A stretch of 64,000 nt of DNA, taken from NCBI GenBank assembly GCA_030693515.1, contig JAUYAK010000029.1, positions 1 to 64,000 of the forward strand. Reading direction: 5' to 3'. Below, piece after piece: positions 1 to 10,839 of the stretch (positions are counted from its first letter, which is position 1; every line of letters starts with the position of its first letter). This DNA is from Opitutaceae bacterium (GTDB lineage: Bacteria; Verrucomicrobiota; Verrucomicrobiia; Opitutales; Opitutaceae). The notes beneath the pieces were generated by a model. It did no database searches and was not told the DNA's origin. It saw only the letters and a list, made by a program, of their open reading frames with translations. The position numbers were made by a program, and so were the translations under genes.

Positions 1-1
1 A

Positions 2-2632
2 GCGCCGCCCGTGTCGGCGGCGGACGCGGCGCGGGTGGCCGCGGAGGCGGTCGTGGGGGCGTTTGTCGGCGTATTTGCCCGGCTCGATCTGCCGATCGAT
101 GTCGCGATCGACGGCGTGGACCTCGCGGGCGAGGTGATCCTGCCCGAGGCGCGCGGTCGCGTGAAAGTGACGATCCAAGGCGGCGGCCTCGCGGCCGGGC
201 GCGAGGCGAAATTCAAAGTGACGGCCGTCGCGATGCAGGCCGGCGGGGAGGTGCAGGCGGTCGAGCTGCGCGGCGAACTGACCGCGCGGATGGACACGCC
301 GCGGACCTTTGCGGCGCTGGGCGTGAGCTCTGAGGCGACGGCGGTCGGGCCGGATTTCCCCGGTGGCGTGCGGCTGCACCTGGAAGCTCGCGCCACGCGG
401 ACCGCCGCGGGCGAACGCTACGCGGCGAGCGCGACGAGCGAAGGACGCGAACTCGTGGCGGTGAGCGCCGAGTATCAGGCCGGGGCGCCGCGCATCGATG
501 GACGGTGGAGCCTCAAGGTGCGCGACGCCGACTTGGCGCCCTTTACGCTCGGCCAGGTGCTCCCGGTTTTTGCGGTGGCGGGTGAGGGGCGCTTCGACAC
601 CGATGCCGGGTTTATCGCGGCTCATCTGGCCGGCAGCCTCGACGCCACGGTCGATCGCCTGGGAAGGCTGAGACCCGAACTGGCCGCCCTCGGCCCGGTG
701 TCGCTCCGGACGACCTTCGATCTCGCGCACAGTGGCGGCACGATCGCGGTGCGGCAATTCGAGGGCCACTTCGGCGCGGAGGTGCCGGTGGCGACCGTGC
801 GGCTCTTGCAGGAATTCGAGATCAATCCCGGCACCGGCGAACTGCGCACCGCGGAGGTCGCCAAGGACCTCGTCGCGATTGCGCTGCATGGCGCGCCGCT
901 CGCGTGGGCGCGCCCGTGGCTGGGCGATCTCGATCCGGGGGCGGGTCGGTTGCGCGGTGAACTTGTCGCCCTCCCACGCAACGGCGGTGTGACGCTACGG
1001 TCGTCCGCACCGCTGGCGGTGGCGGATTTCACGCTGGCGCAATCCGGTCAACCGCTGATCGAGCGAGTAGGGCTGATCGTGAGTGTCGCGGCCGACTACA
1101 CGCCGCAGGGCTGGCAGATCGAGATTCCCGGACTTGTCCTGCGCACGGGCGACGAGGTGATGCTGAGCCTCGACGCGCGGGCGGGCCGCCTCGCGGGGCG
1201 GGATCAGCCCGTGAAAGCCACGGGCCGCCTCACCGCGGATCTGCCGCGGCTGCTGGCGCAGCCCGGTGCAGTGGGGCGACTCGCCCTCGCGACCGGCGAG
1301 GCCGAGGTGAATTTCGCCGCCACGCTGGCGACACGGCGTGAAGTGCACGCCAATCTCGCGGTGAAGAACCTCGCCGCGCCGACCACGGGCGCGCCCCAGC
1401 CGATGCCCGCGCTCACGATCGATCTGAGGGTCGATGCCGGCCCGGATGGCGCGACGATCTTCAGCGCCCCGATTCTGATCGAGCACGGCGGGCGCAAGTC
1501 GGACCTCGCGATCACCGGCACGCTGACACCGGTGGTCGGGGCGCCGCCACTCATCGAGGCGCTCGTCACTGGCACGCAGCTTTTCCTGGAGGATGCGAAA
1601 CTGTTGGCGGCCGCCGCGCCGCTGGCTGAGGCCAAGCCCGTCGGCACCGCGGCGCCGGGGCCCGCGCCGCCGCCGTGGTCGGGGCTGAACGGCTCCGTCA
1701 CCCTGCGGCTCAAAGAGGTCGTCTGGTCGCCGGGCTTGAGCGCCGGCAACGTCACCGGTCGCATTCGCATTGATGCCGGACAGGTCAAACTCGAGGGTCT
1801 CCAGGCCAGCATGGGCGAAGCGGGGCGGGCGAGTGCCGAAGGCGCCGTGACGTTCGCCACCGGCTCGGCCCAGCCCTACGCGCTGGCCGCCGAGGTGCGG
1901 CTCAAGGATCTCGACTCGGACCCGATCTGGCGCGCGCTCCACGGCGATCGCGCGGCCCCGATCGAGGGCCGGTTCGACGTGGCGAGCGGGTTTGCCGCGC
2001 AGGCTGGCTCGCTCGGGACGCTGGTCGAGGCGGCGACGGGAGAGTTTACGGTTACGAGCCGGCGCGGCGTGTTTCGCGGGTTGCCGCTCAGCGTGGCCCA
2101 GGCGGCCGAGTCGTCCGGCCGCCTTGCGAGCATCCTCGCCTCGATCGGAAATCTCACGGGGCGCAAGGCGGGGGCCGACATCGCGGGCAAGGCCGAGGCG
2201 GTCGCCGAGTTTGTGCGGGCGGTGCATCCGCTCCCCTACGACCAGCTGAATGTGCGGGTGACGCGCGACGCTGCGCTGAACACGGCCCTCGACGATTTCT
2301 CGCTCATCGCACCCGAACTCCGCCTGACCGGCACGGGCCGCGCCACGCATCGGCCGGGCACGGGGGTGCTGGAAGATGCGTTGGCCATGGAGTTTCGTCT
2401 GCGGGCGCGTGGCCGGGCGGGTGAGCTGCTGAAATACCTTGGTCTCCTGGAGGGTGAGCCCGATGCCTTGGGTTACGCGGCTTGCGCGCTCCTATTGACC
2501 GTGGGCGGCACAGTCGGGCAACCCGACACGGGCGACCTCAACCGCCGTTTTTCGCTGCTGGCGCTCGAGAAAAGCGGAGTCACCGACAAGGCCTCGGAGC
2601 TTATCAACAAGCTAATCGGTGGCGGTAAGTAG
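2..2632 (+). CDS. AsmA-like / DUF3971-type envelope protein, 5' end outside window
   Basis: The reading frame is open from the left edge, so the true start lies upstream; the GTG at 11 is just the first start-like codon in view. The visible 870 or so residues are made of repeated beta-rich stretches of small, hydrophobic and charged residues with no catalytic motif, and the last 250 residues (phrases such as LEGLQASMGEAGRASAEG and LRLTGTGRATHRPGTG) resemble the C-terminal AsmA/YhdP region. Such proteins are anchored in the inner membrane and span the periplasm; several family members help move phospholipid to the outer membrane. A second large AsmA-like gene lies at 43393-46173. The fold assignment rests on composition and pattern, not a diagnostic motif, so the exact role is unknown. 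Confidence 0.6.
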   Translation, partial: APPVSAADAARVAAEAVVGAFVGVFARLDLPIDVAIDGVDLAGEVILPEARGRVKVTIQGGGLAAGREAKFKVTAVAMQAGGEVQAVELRGELTARMDTPRTFAALGVSSEATAVGPDFPGGVRLHLEARATRTAAGERYAASATSEGRELVAVSAEYQAGAPRIDGRWSLKVRDADLAPFTLGQVLPVFAVAGEGRFDTDAGFIAAHLAGSLDATVDRLGRLRPELAALGPVSLRTTFDLAHSGGTIAVRQFEGHFGAEVPVATVRLLQEFEINPGTGELRTAEVAKDLVAIALHGAPLAWARPWLGDLDPGAGRLRGELVALPRNGGVTLRSSAPLAVADFTLAQSGQPLIERVGLIVSVAADYTPQGWQIEIPGLVLRTGDEVMLSLDARAGRLAGRDQPVKATGRLTADLPRLLAQPGAVGRLALATGEAEVNFAATLATRREVHANLAVKNLAAPTTGAPQPMPALTIDLRVDAGPDGATIFSAPILIEHGGRKSDLAITGTLTPVVGAPPLIEALVTGTQLFLEDAKLLAAAAPLAEAKPVGTAAPGPAPPPWSGLNGSVTLRLKEVVWSPGLSAGNVTGRIRIDAGQVKLEGLQASMGEAGRASAEGAVTFATGSAQPYALAAEVRLKDLDSDPIWRALHGDRAAPIEGRFDVASGFAAQAGSLGTLVEAATGEFTVTSRRGVFRGLPLSVAQAAESSGRLASILASIGNLTGRKAGADIAGKAEAVAEFVRAVHPLPYDQLNVRVTRDAALNTALDDFSLIAPELRLTGTGRATHRPGTGVLEDALAMEFRLRARGRAGELLKYLGLLEGEPDALGYAACALLLTVGGTVGQPDTGDLNRRFSLLALEKSGVTDKASELINKLIGGGK

Positions 2633-2780
2633 CCTGCCTGCGATTGGGCGGCCCGTTGCGGCGAGCCTTTTCCCGTTGCTTCATCGATGGCCCCTGGGAC
2701 TTGGGCGGGCCAATCCACCGAGAAGTCATCACGACCATAACCGCGGGCAACCCTCGGGGCGCGCGAGAGGGGCGGGGGGC

Positions 2781-2810
2781 TTGACAAGAATTTGCACGGA
2801 AGGCTACGTT
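2781..2810 (+). promoter_or_regulatory. sigma-70-type promoter for the nusA operon
   Basis: TTGACA at 2781-2786 is a perfect -35 box, and TACGTT at 2805-2810 is a fair -10 box, with an 18-base spacer. The box pair is the best in the window. Transcription would start near 2817, before the hairpin at 2837-2866 and about 70 bases before the nusA start. Confidence 0.6.
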
Positions 2811-2836
2811 TACCAACTCAACAACACTCACTTTCC

Positions 2837-2866
2837 AAAAAGTGGGCCCTGCGGCCCGCTTTTTTT
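2837..2866 (+). terminator. intrinsic terminator in the nusA leader (possible attenuator)
   Basis: AGTGGGCC (2841-2848) pairs with GGCCCGCT (2853-2860) across the loop CTGC, with one G-T wobble, and six T follow at 2861-2866. Four A at 2837-2840 extend the stem, so it may work in both directions. It lies between the promoter at 2781-2810 and the nusA ATG at 2888, so every transcript from that promoter must pass it. It could also end transcripts from the upstream AsmA-like gene. Confidence 0.7.
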
Positions 2867-2887
2867 GTCCCCTCTAACATCCGACCA

Positions 2888-4120
2888 ATGAGCAGCGAAA
2901 TTCTATCCGTCCTGGAATACATGGAGAAGGAGAAGGGCATTCCGCGTGCCGACATGATCGCGACCATTGCGAATGCGCTCAAGACCGCCGCGCAGAAAGG
3001 CGTCAATTCCGGCCAGGAACTCAGGATCGATATCAACCCCAAGAATGGCCAGCTCCATGCCTGGGCCGTGATGAAGGTGGTCGATTCCGTTAGCAACCCG
3101 AAGACCGAGCTGCATGTCGAGAAGGCCCAGGCCGTCAAACCCGGCATCACCATCGGTGAGATGGTGGAGAAGGAAATCGATCCGTCGACGCTCGGCCGCA
3201 TCGCGGCCCAGACGGCCCGGCAGGCGGTCATGCAGCGACTGCGACAGTTCGAGAAGGACCGCATCTACGACGATTTCAAGGACCAGGTGGGCAACATCGT
3301 GACCGGCACAGTGCGCCGCCGCGAGCGCAACGACCTCTTCGTCGATCTCGGCAAAGCCGAGGCCATCATGCCCAGCAAGGAGCAGGTGCCCGGCGAGGAA
3401 TACCAGCCGGGCGAGCGCATCCGCTGCCTGCTGATGGAAATCGAGAGCACGCCCCGCGGCCCCGAGATTATCCTCAGCCGGGCGAGCCCCAAGTTTGTCC
3501 GCCGGCTCTTCGAGCTTGAAGTCACCGAGGTCGCCGACGGCACCGTCAAGATCGAGGCTTTCGCGCGCGAGCCCGGCTACCGCACCAAGATCGCCGTCAC
3601 GAGCGCCGATCCCAAGGTCGATCCGGTCGGCGCATGCGTCGGCGCCCGTGGGGCGCGAGTGAAGACGATCGTGCGCGAGCTCGGCGGCGAGAAAATCGAC
3701 ATCATCAAGTATTTCCCGGGTCCGCGTGAAATGATCATCGAGGCCCTCAAGCCGGCCGTGCCGCGCGAGATCATCCTCGACGAGAAATCGCACCGCATTC
3801 TCCTGCGGGTCGCGACCGAGGACCTTGCCATCGCGATTGGCCGCAAGGGCCAAAACGCCCGCCTTACCTCGCGGCTCATCGGCTGGCGGCTCGACATCGA
3901 GGAGTTCCGCGCCGTGGGCGCCGATCCCGAGGGCGACGCCAAGCGCAAGCTCGTCGCCGCGCTCGGCATCGCCGAAGACCTCGCCCTGCGCCTCGTCAAG
4001 GCGGGCTTCGTCTCGCTTGAGCTCTTCGACGGCGTTGAGACGGGTGACCTCGAAGGTGCCGGCTTTACGGCCGAGGAAGCGACCGATGTCATCCAACGCG
4101 TCGCCACGCGCACCCAGTAA
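2888..4120 (+). CDS. nusA: transcription termination/antitermination factor NusA
   Basis: NusA binds RNA polymerase and nascent RNA and controls pausing, termination and antitermination. The ATG at 2888 ([17 protein letters not shown]) matches the family start; an in-frame extension to 2792 would run through the leader terminator and is rejected. The 410 residues show the N-terminal polymerase-binding domain (about 1-125), an S1 domain ([20 protein letters not shown], from about 136), two KH domains ([14 protein letters not shown] and [13 protein letters not shown]) and a C-terminal helix-hairpin-helix repeat of the acidic-repeat type. The gene leads the nusA-infB-rbfA order found in most bacteria, but the usual rimP does not precede it. 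The leader hairpin suggests autoregulation. Confidence 0.96.
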   Translation: MSSEILSVLEYMEKEKGIPRADMIATIANALKTAAQKGVNSGQELRIDINPKNGQLHAWAVMKVVDSVSNPKTELHVEKAQAVKPGITIGEMVEKEIDPSTLGRIAAQTARQAVMQRLRQFEKDRIYDDFKDQVGNIVTGTVRRRERNDLFVDLGKAEAIMPSKEQVPGEEYQPGERIRCLLMEIESTPRGPEIILSRASPKFVRRLFELEVTEVADGTVKIEAFAREPGYRTKIAVTSADPKVDPVGACVGARGARVKTIVRELGGEKIDIIKYFPGPREMIIEALKPAVPREIILDEKSHRILLRVATEDLAIAIGRKGQNARLTSRLIGWRLDIEEFRAVGADPEGDAKRKLVAALGIAEDLALRLVKAGFVSLELFDGVETGDLEGAGFTAEEATDVIQRVATRTQ

Positions 4121-4152
4121 ACCGCCTTTTTTTTCGCCACGATTACCGCTGC

Positions 4153-6730
<2,578 letters not shown>

Positions 6731-6732
<2 letters not shown>

Positions 6733-6812
6733 TTTTCGTTTTTGATTTTCGATTTTCGATGGGCGGAAACGCCGCGGGGAAATCGAAAATCGCGAATCGA
6801 AGATCGAAAATC
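6731..6812. repeat. AAAATCG-type imperfect inverted repeat
   Basis: A run of GATTTTCG-like units at 6731-6758 is mirrored by CGAAAATC-like units at 6784-6812, leaving a GC-rich loop. The GA of its first unit is also the GA of the infB TGA stop, and its end is two bases before the rbfA start. The same unit recurs inside the sulfatase-like gene at 39964-39991. The low GC of the unit stands out sharply from its surroundings. Confidence 0.75.
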
Positions 6813-6814
6813 CC

Positions 6815-7174
6815 ATGTCCAACCGTCCTGTCCGCGTCAACGAGCTGCTCCAGCGCGAGCTTAGCGATATCCTGCGCCAGCGCTACCAGACCGAGGCGGT
6901 CGCGATCACCCTCACCGAAGTCCGCGTCACGCCTGATCTGCGCGACGCACGGGTCTTTGTCGCCGTGATTGGGAATGACGAAGCGGTGCAAAAGGGCCTG
7001 CGCTGGCTGCGGTCCAAGGCCGGTCCGATCAGTTACGAACTCGGGCGGCGCATCGTGCTGAAATACATGCCCCGCTTTGAATTCGTCCTCGACGAATCCG
7101 CCGCCCGCGGCAACCACCTGCTCAAGATGATCGACGATCTCGTGCCGCCGCCTCCGCCGGAGGCGAAGGCCTGA
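6815..7174 (+). CDS. rbfA: 30S ribosome-binding factor RbfA
   Basis: RbfA is a small KH-fold protein that helps mature the 16S rRNA 5' end in the 30S subunit. The 119 residues match the family length and show the typical start (NRPVRVNELLQRELSDILRQR), the conserved ITLTEVRVTPDLRDARVFVAV stretch (here in two pieces around residues 29-50), and the ending with RHVPxxEF-like 'MPRFEFVLDES'. It follows infB in the standard order and runs directly into the next gene, seven bases away. The repeat in front of it may affect how much infB transcript reaches it. Confidence 0.95.
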   Translation: MSNRPVRVNELLQRELSDILRQRYQTEAVAITLTEVRVTPDLRDARVFVAVIGNDEAVQKGLRWLRSKAGPISYELGRRIVLKYMPRFEFVLDESAARGNHLLKMIDDLVPPPPPEAKA

Positions 7175-7181
7175 CGCCGCC

Positions 7182-8195
7182 ATGGGAAAATATTATCCGC
7201 AACTCTCGGCCGAATTCGCCCGGCTCCTGGCCGGGCTCGACGGCCGCCGCGTCGCCGTCATCGGTCACGCGCGGCCCGACGGCGATTGCATCGGATCGCA
7301 GGTCGCCCTCGCGCGCGTGCTCACCGCCCGCGGTCTCGATGTCATCTGCGTCAATGCGGACCCGGTGCCGCGCCGTCTCGTGTTTCTCACCGCCGGCATG
7401 CGCTTCCACCGCACCGATGATCTGATCGGCGCCGATGGCGACTGCGCCGCGATCTTCGTCGATTGCGCGGATCATGCGCGCGCCGGTGAGCGGCTGAAGG
7501 CGCGCTTCCCCGCGCCGGTCGCCGCCATCGATCACCACATCTCCAACGCCGGCTACGCCGCCGCCAACCTGATCGACAGCGACTCCTCCGCGACCTGCGA
7601 GATGCTCGCCGGCATGTTCCTCGACAACGGCCTCGCGATCGATGCGCAGGCCGCGCAGGCGCTCTTCACCGGGATCATGACTGACACGGGCCAGTTTCGC
7701 TTCGGCTCCGCCACGGCGCGCTGCTTCGCCCTCGCGGGCGAACTCGTCGCGCGCGGCGCCCGGCCGCAGCGGGCGGGGCAGGAGCTCTTCGAGCGCGAGT
7801 CTTTCGGCAAACTCCGGTTGCTGCAGCACTACCTCTCCACGCTCACGCTCGAGTGCGGCGGCCGCGCCTGCATCGGCACCCTGGCGCCAGGGCTCTTTGA
7901 GCAGATCGGCGCGACGGCCGAGGACACCGAGGGCCTGGTTGACTACGCGCGCTGCATCGACGGCGTGCAAATCGGCGCGCTCATCGAAGAGCGGGCCGAC
8001 GGCTCCGTGAAGGCCAGTCTCCGCGGGCAGGACCCCGCGCTGCGGGTGGATCTCGTCGCGGCCAAGTTCAACGGCGGCGGACACGCCTGCGCCGCCGGCC
8101 TCAGTCTCAAGCAGGGTGGCGCGGATTTTCGCGCCCGGCTCATCGCCGCCTTTGCCGAACGATTCGCGGCCTTTGATGCCGCGAAGAAACCCTGA
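7182..8195 (+). CDS. nrnA: DHH-family phosphoesterase (NrnA-like nanoRNase/pAp phosphatase)
   Basis: Proteins of this type degrade very short RNAs and dephosphorylate pAp using two metal ions. The 337 residues contain the N-terminal DHH domain with [13 protein letters not shown] (metal-binding H29, D33, D35), FVDCADH (about 88-94) and AIDHHIS (DHH at 117-119), followed by a DHHA1 domain with [11 protein letters not shown] near residue 297. This order and spacing are those of B. subtilis NrnA and M. tuberculosis Rv2837c. Its place between rbfA and truB is common in many bacteria, so it is likely co-transcribed with ribosome-maturation genes. Symbol given by similarity; orthologous activity is inferred. 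Confidence 0.9.
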   Translation: MGKYYPQLSAEFARLLAGLDGRRVAVIGHARPDGDCIGSQVALARVLTARGLDVICVNADPVPRRLVFLTAGMRFHRTDDLIGADGDCAAIFVDCADHARAGERLKARFPAPVAAIDHHISNAGYAAANLIDSDSSATCEMLAGMFLDNGLAIDAQAAQALFTGIMTDTGQFRFGSATARCFALAGELVARGARPQRAGQELFERESFGKLRLLQHYLSTLTLECGGRACIGTLAPGLFEQIGATAEDTEGLVDYARCIDGVQIGALIEERADGSVKASLRGQDPALRVDLVAAKFNGGGHACAAGLSLKQGGADFRARLIAAFAERFAAFDAAKKP

Positions 8196-8199
8196 CACC

Positions 8200-8925
8200 A
8201 TGCTGCTGCAGCCGAAGGAAATCGAGGGCATCCTCCTCGTCGACAAGCCGGCCGACCACACGTCGCACGACGTCGTCGCGCGACTCCGCGGCAAGCTGAA
8301 GATGAAGCGCATCGGCCACGCCGGCACCCTCGATCCCATGGCGACCGGCCTGCTCATCATCCTCGTCGGCAAGGCCACGCGCGTCTCCCAATACCTGATC
8401 AGCCTCGACAAGGAATACGAGGGCACCATCGAGCTCGGCAAAGTGACCGACACGCAGGACGCCGAGGGCGAGACGATGGAGACCCGGCCGGTGCCGGCCT
8501 TCACCGAGGCGGAAATCACCGCGGCCATCCGTGGGTTCCACGGCGATCAATACCAGATGCCGCCCATGTATTCGGCGATCAAGATTGACGGGGTGCCGCT
8601 CTACAAGAGCGCCCGCAAGGGCGAGGAGATCGCGCGCGAGCCGCGCTTCATCCGCGTGATGAGCTGGGAAATCACCCGTTTCGGCGTGCCGCGTTTCGAT
8701 TTCCGGATGCGGGTCACCAAGGGCACCTACGTGCGCACGCTCGCGCACGACCTCGGCCAGAAGCTTGGCTGCGGCGGGCACCTCGCCGCGCTGCGCCGCA
8801 CCGCGACCGACAAATTCAACGTCTCCCAGGCGCTGACTCTCGATCAGATCAACGCCCTCACGATTCCGGAGATTGGGCGGCGGCTCATCGCGCCGCGCGA
8901 TGCGGTGCCGAGCGTGGCGTTGTGA
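8200..8925 (+). CDS. truB: tRNA pseudouridine(55) synthase TruB
   Basis: TruB makes pseudouridine 55 in the T-loop of tRNAs. The ATG at 8200 ([17 protein letters not shown]) is the family start and lies five bases after the preceding stop; a longer in-frame reading would overlap that gene. The catalytic Asp is D45 in [12 protein letters not shown], and the later motif [15 protein letters not shown] is also present. At 241 residues it is shorter than the E. coli enzyme (about 314) and seems to lack the C-terminal PUA domain, a reduced form seen in several phyla. The stop overlaps the ribF start by four bases. Confidence 0.95.
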   Translation: MLLQPKEIEGILLVDKPADHTSHDVVARLRGKLKMKRIGHAGTLDPMATGLLIILVGKATRVSQYLISLDKEYEGTIELGKVTDTQDAEGETMETRPVPAFTEAEITAAIRGFHGDQYQMPPMYSAIKIDGVPLYKSARKGEEIAREPRFIRVMSWEITRFGVPRFDFRMRVTKGTYVRTLAHDLGQKLGCGGHLAALRRTATDKFNVSQALTLDQINALTIPEIGRRLIAPRDAVPSVAL

Positions 8926-9872
8926 ACCTGCCTGTGCAGTTTGCCTCGCTTGAGGAAGCGGCGGCGCTCCCGCCGCGGCCCCTGCACCTCGCGATCGGGA
9001 TGTTCGACGGCCTGCATCTCGGCCATCGCGCCGTGATCGATCCGGCGGTGCGGTCGGCCCGGGCGAGTGGCGGACTCAGCGGCGTGCTCACGTTCTGGCC
9101 GCACCCGAGCGCACTTTTCCGGCCGGAACGCCCGACGAAACTGATGCAGCCGGCGGCGACCAAGGCGCGCATGCTGAACCGGCTCGGCGTCGATGCGGTG
9201 ATCACGCTGCCGTTCACTTCGGAGCTGGCCGGCATCGCGGCGGACGCCTTTCTGCCGTGGTTGAAGCAAAAGCTGCCGCACCTCGCCGCGATTCATGTGG
9301 GCGAGAATTTTCGCTTCGGTCGCGGCCGGCAGGGTGACGCGACGTCGCTCGTGGCCAGCGGCCGCCAGCACGGCGTGAGCGTCTTCAGCACCCCGCGCGT
9401 CAGCCTCGGGAGCGAGCCCGTCAGCAGCACCCGCATTCGGGCGCTGCTTGAGGCCGGCGACATCGAGGCGGCCAACGCCTTGCTCGGCTACGCCTATTTC
9501 GCGCACGGCCTTGTGGTCCCGGGCAAACGGCTGGGACGCACCATCGGATTTCCGACGCTCAATGTCCCGTGGGTGCCGGAGCTGCGCCCGAGGTTCGGCG
9601 TTTACGCCGTGCGGATTTTTGATCCAGGTGGCGCGGGTTCGGCGCCGTTGCCGGCCGTGGCCAACTACGGGCTGCGACCGACGGTGGAGCACGCGACGGA
9701 GCCTCGGCTCGAGATCCATGTGCTCGGGGGCTGTCCCTTCGTCGAGGGCGATCACGTGAAAACCGAGTGGCTGCGCTTCTTGCGCCCGGAAATGAAGTTC
9801 GGCGGCGTCGCCGAACTCACCGCCCAGATCGCCCGTGATCGGGCGGCGGCGGAGGAGTTTTTCCGGTCGTGA
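8922..9872 (+). CDS. ribF: bifunctional riboflavin kinase / FAD synthetase
   Basis: RibF phosphorylates riboflavin to FMN and adenylates it to FAD. The GTG start at 8922 overlaps the truB stop as GTGA, implying translational coupling. The N-terminal nucleotidyltransferase domain shows [16 protein letters not shown] near residues 28-43, [13 protein letters not shown], and the SSTRIR motif. The C-terminal flavokinase domain carries [15 protein letters not shown], with the PTxN metal/ATP signature. At 316 residues it has normal length. No FMN riboswitch is seen. A small hairpin after the stop may end the operon. Confidence 0.95.
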   Translation: MNLPVQFASLEEAAALPPRPLHLAIGMFDGLHLGHRAVIDPAVRSARASGGLSGVLTFWPHPSALFRPERPTKLMQPAATKARMLNRLGVDAVITLPFTSELAGIAADAFLPWLKQKLPHLAAIHVGENFRFGRGRQGDATSLVASGRQHGVSVFSTPRVSLGSEPVSSTRIRALLEAGDIEAANALLGYAYFAHGLVVPGKRLGRTIGFPTLNVPWVPELRPRFGVYAVRIFDPGGAGSAPLPAVANYGLRPTVEHATEPRLEIHVLGGCPFVEGDHVKTEWLRFLRPEMKFGGVAELTAQIARDRAAAEEFFRS

Positions 9873-9874
9873 CG

Positions 9875-9895
9875 GCGCAAGATTTTTCCTTGCGC
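9875..9895 (+). terminator. small hairpin after ribF, no clear U-tract
   Basis: GCGCAAG (9875-9881) pairs perfectly with CTTGCGC (9889-9895) around a seven-base loop ATTTTTC. No T-run follows, so it could be an RNA-stabilising 3' end instead of a terminator. Its right arm overlaps the possible -35 box of the tRNA promoter. Confidence 0.35.
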
Positions 9896-9919
9896 GCGGA
9901 GGGCCGGGACGCGTTACTC
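9890..9919 (+). promoter_or_regulatory. possible promoter for tRNA-Val
   Basis: TTGCGC (9890-9895) and TTACTC (9914-9919) with an 18-base spacer end 17 bases before the mature tRNA. Both boxes are imperfect, so this is tentative. Confidence 0.3.
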
Positions 9920-9936
9920 GCCGACCTCAGATTTGG

Positions 9937-10013
9937 GGACCTTTAGCTCAGTTGGTTAGAGCGTTTCGTTGACATCGAAAAGGTCACTGGTTCGAGTCCA
10001 GTAAGGTCCACCA
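9937..10013 (+). tRNA. tRNA-Val (anticodon GAC)
   Basis: A full cloverleaf can be folded by eye. The acceptor stem is GGACCTT with AAGGTCC, the D-stem is GCTC with GAGC, and the anticodon stem is TTTCG with CGAAA around loop TTGACAT, which gives anticodon GAC. The T-stem is ACTGG with CCAGT around loop TTCGAGT. The discriminator base is A, and the 3' CCA is encoded. GAC reads GTC and GTT, matching a genome that prefers GTC. Confidence 0.97.
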
Positions 10014-10020
10014 TCTGAAA

Positions 10021-10053
10021 ATCCCCTCTGGAAACGGAGGGGGTTTTTGTTTT
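10021..10053 (+). terminator. intrinsic terminator after tRNA-Val
   Basis: CCCCTC (10023-10028) pairs with GAGGGG (10037-10042), followed by TTTTTGTTTT at 10044-10053. It begins eight bases after the tRNA CCA end, a classic tRNA terminator position. Confidence 0.85.
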
Positions 10054-10101
10054 CCGAGGCCGAGGATTGCATCGGGGCGCGCGGCCGGGTGCGCTAGCGG
10101 C

Positions 10102-10806
10102 ATGGTCCCGCCGCCGACAACGGTTCAGCGCAAATGCCTAGGGCTGCTTTCGCGGCGCGAACGCTGGGGACTGTCGGCGCGCGGCTGGCTGGCGATGGCC
10201 GGCCTGGGTGGCGCCATGGCGGCGGTGGCGCTTTTCGGGGCTTACCCGTTTCTCGCGGTCACGCAGCGGGTTGAAACCAAAATCCTCGTGGTCGAGGGCT
10301 GGGTCGATGCGCATGCGATCAAGGCGGCCGTGGAGGAGTTTCATCGCGGCGGCTACGAGCGGGTTTTCACGACGGGCGGGCCGGTGCGCGGGCTCGCCGG
10401 CTACCTCACGGACCAGAGCACCACGGCGGGGGTGGGGGCTTCGCGGCTGCGCCAGGCGGGGCTGCCGGCGGAGCGCGTGCAGATGGCGCCCGCCCGCGAG
10501 CTCGCGCGCGATCGCACCTTTGGCTCGGCGGTGGCCTTGCGCGAGTGGTGCGCAACAAACGGGGTGAAGCTCGCGCGCCTCAACGTCCTCACGCAGGACG
10601 TGCATGCGCGGCGCACGCGGCTGCTTTTCGAGCAGGGGCTCGGCCCTGGTGTCGGAGTGGGCATCATTGCGGTGCCCCATCTCGATTACGATGCCGGCAA
10701 GTGGTGGCGCTACAGCGAGGGCGTGCGCTCGGTGATCGGCGAGATTATCGCCTATGTTTACGCGCGGTGCTTCTTTTTCCCAGAGGCGCCGCGATCCGCC
10801 GCTTGA
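10102..10806 (+). CDS. YdcF/SanA-like DUF218 membrane protein
   Basis: The 234-residue protein has a basic N-terminus and one membrane segment (about 29-52: WLAMAGLGGAMAAVALF), then a soluble domain resembling DUF218. Features of that fold seen here are ILVVEGWVD (strand and loop near 61-69), FTTGGPVRGL, and SAVALREWC with a later strand RLNVLTQDVHARRT, matching the 'lixSnxyHxxRa' segment of the family. Members such as ElyC and SanA act at the envelope in E. coli, but their biochemical role is unsettled. It sits just downstream of the tRNA terminator and just before recN, so it may head the recN transcript. Confidence 0.65.
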   Translation: MVPPPTTVQRKCLGLLSRRERWGLSARGWLAMAGLGGAMAAVALFGAYPFLAVTQRVETKILVVEGWVDAHAIKAAVEEFHRGGYERVFTTGGPVRGLAGYLTDQSTTAGVGASRLRQAGLPAERVQMAPARELARDRTFGSAVALREWCATNGVKLARLNVLTQDVHARRTRLLFEQGLGPGVGVGIIAVPHLDYDAGKWWRYSEGVRSVIGEIIAYVYARCFFFPEAPRSAA

Positions 10807-10839
10807 TTGTCGGCGGGGTTTCGTGCCTGCATGGCGGGC

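Noticed and set aside
995..2350. Long minus-strand open frame opposite the AsmA-like gene
   Set aside because: It is Arg/His-rich with no family match, as expected for a shadow frame in GC-rich DNA; the plus-strand frame has proper protein character.
8922..8924. FMN riboswitch before ribF
   Set aside because: ribF overlaps truB, so no leader space exists.
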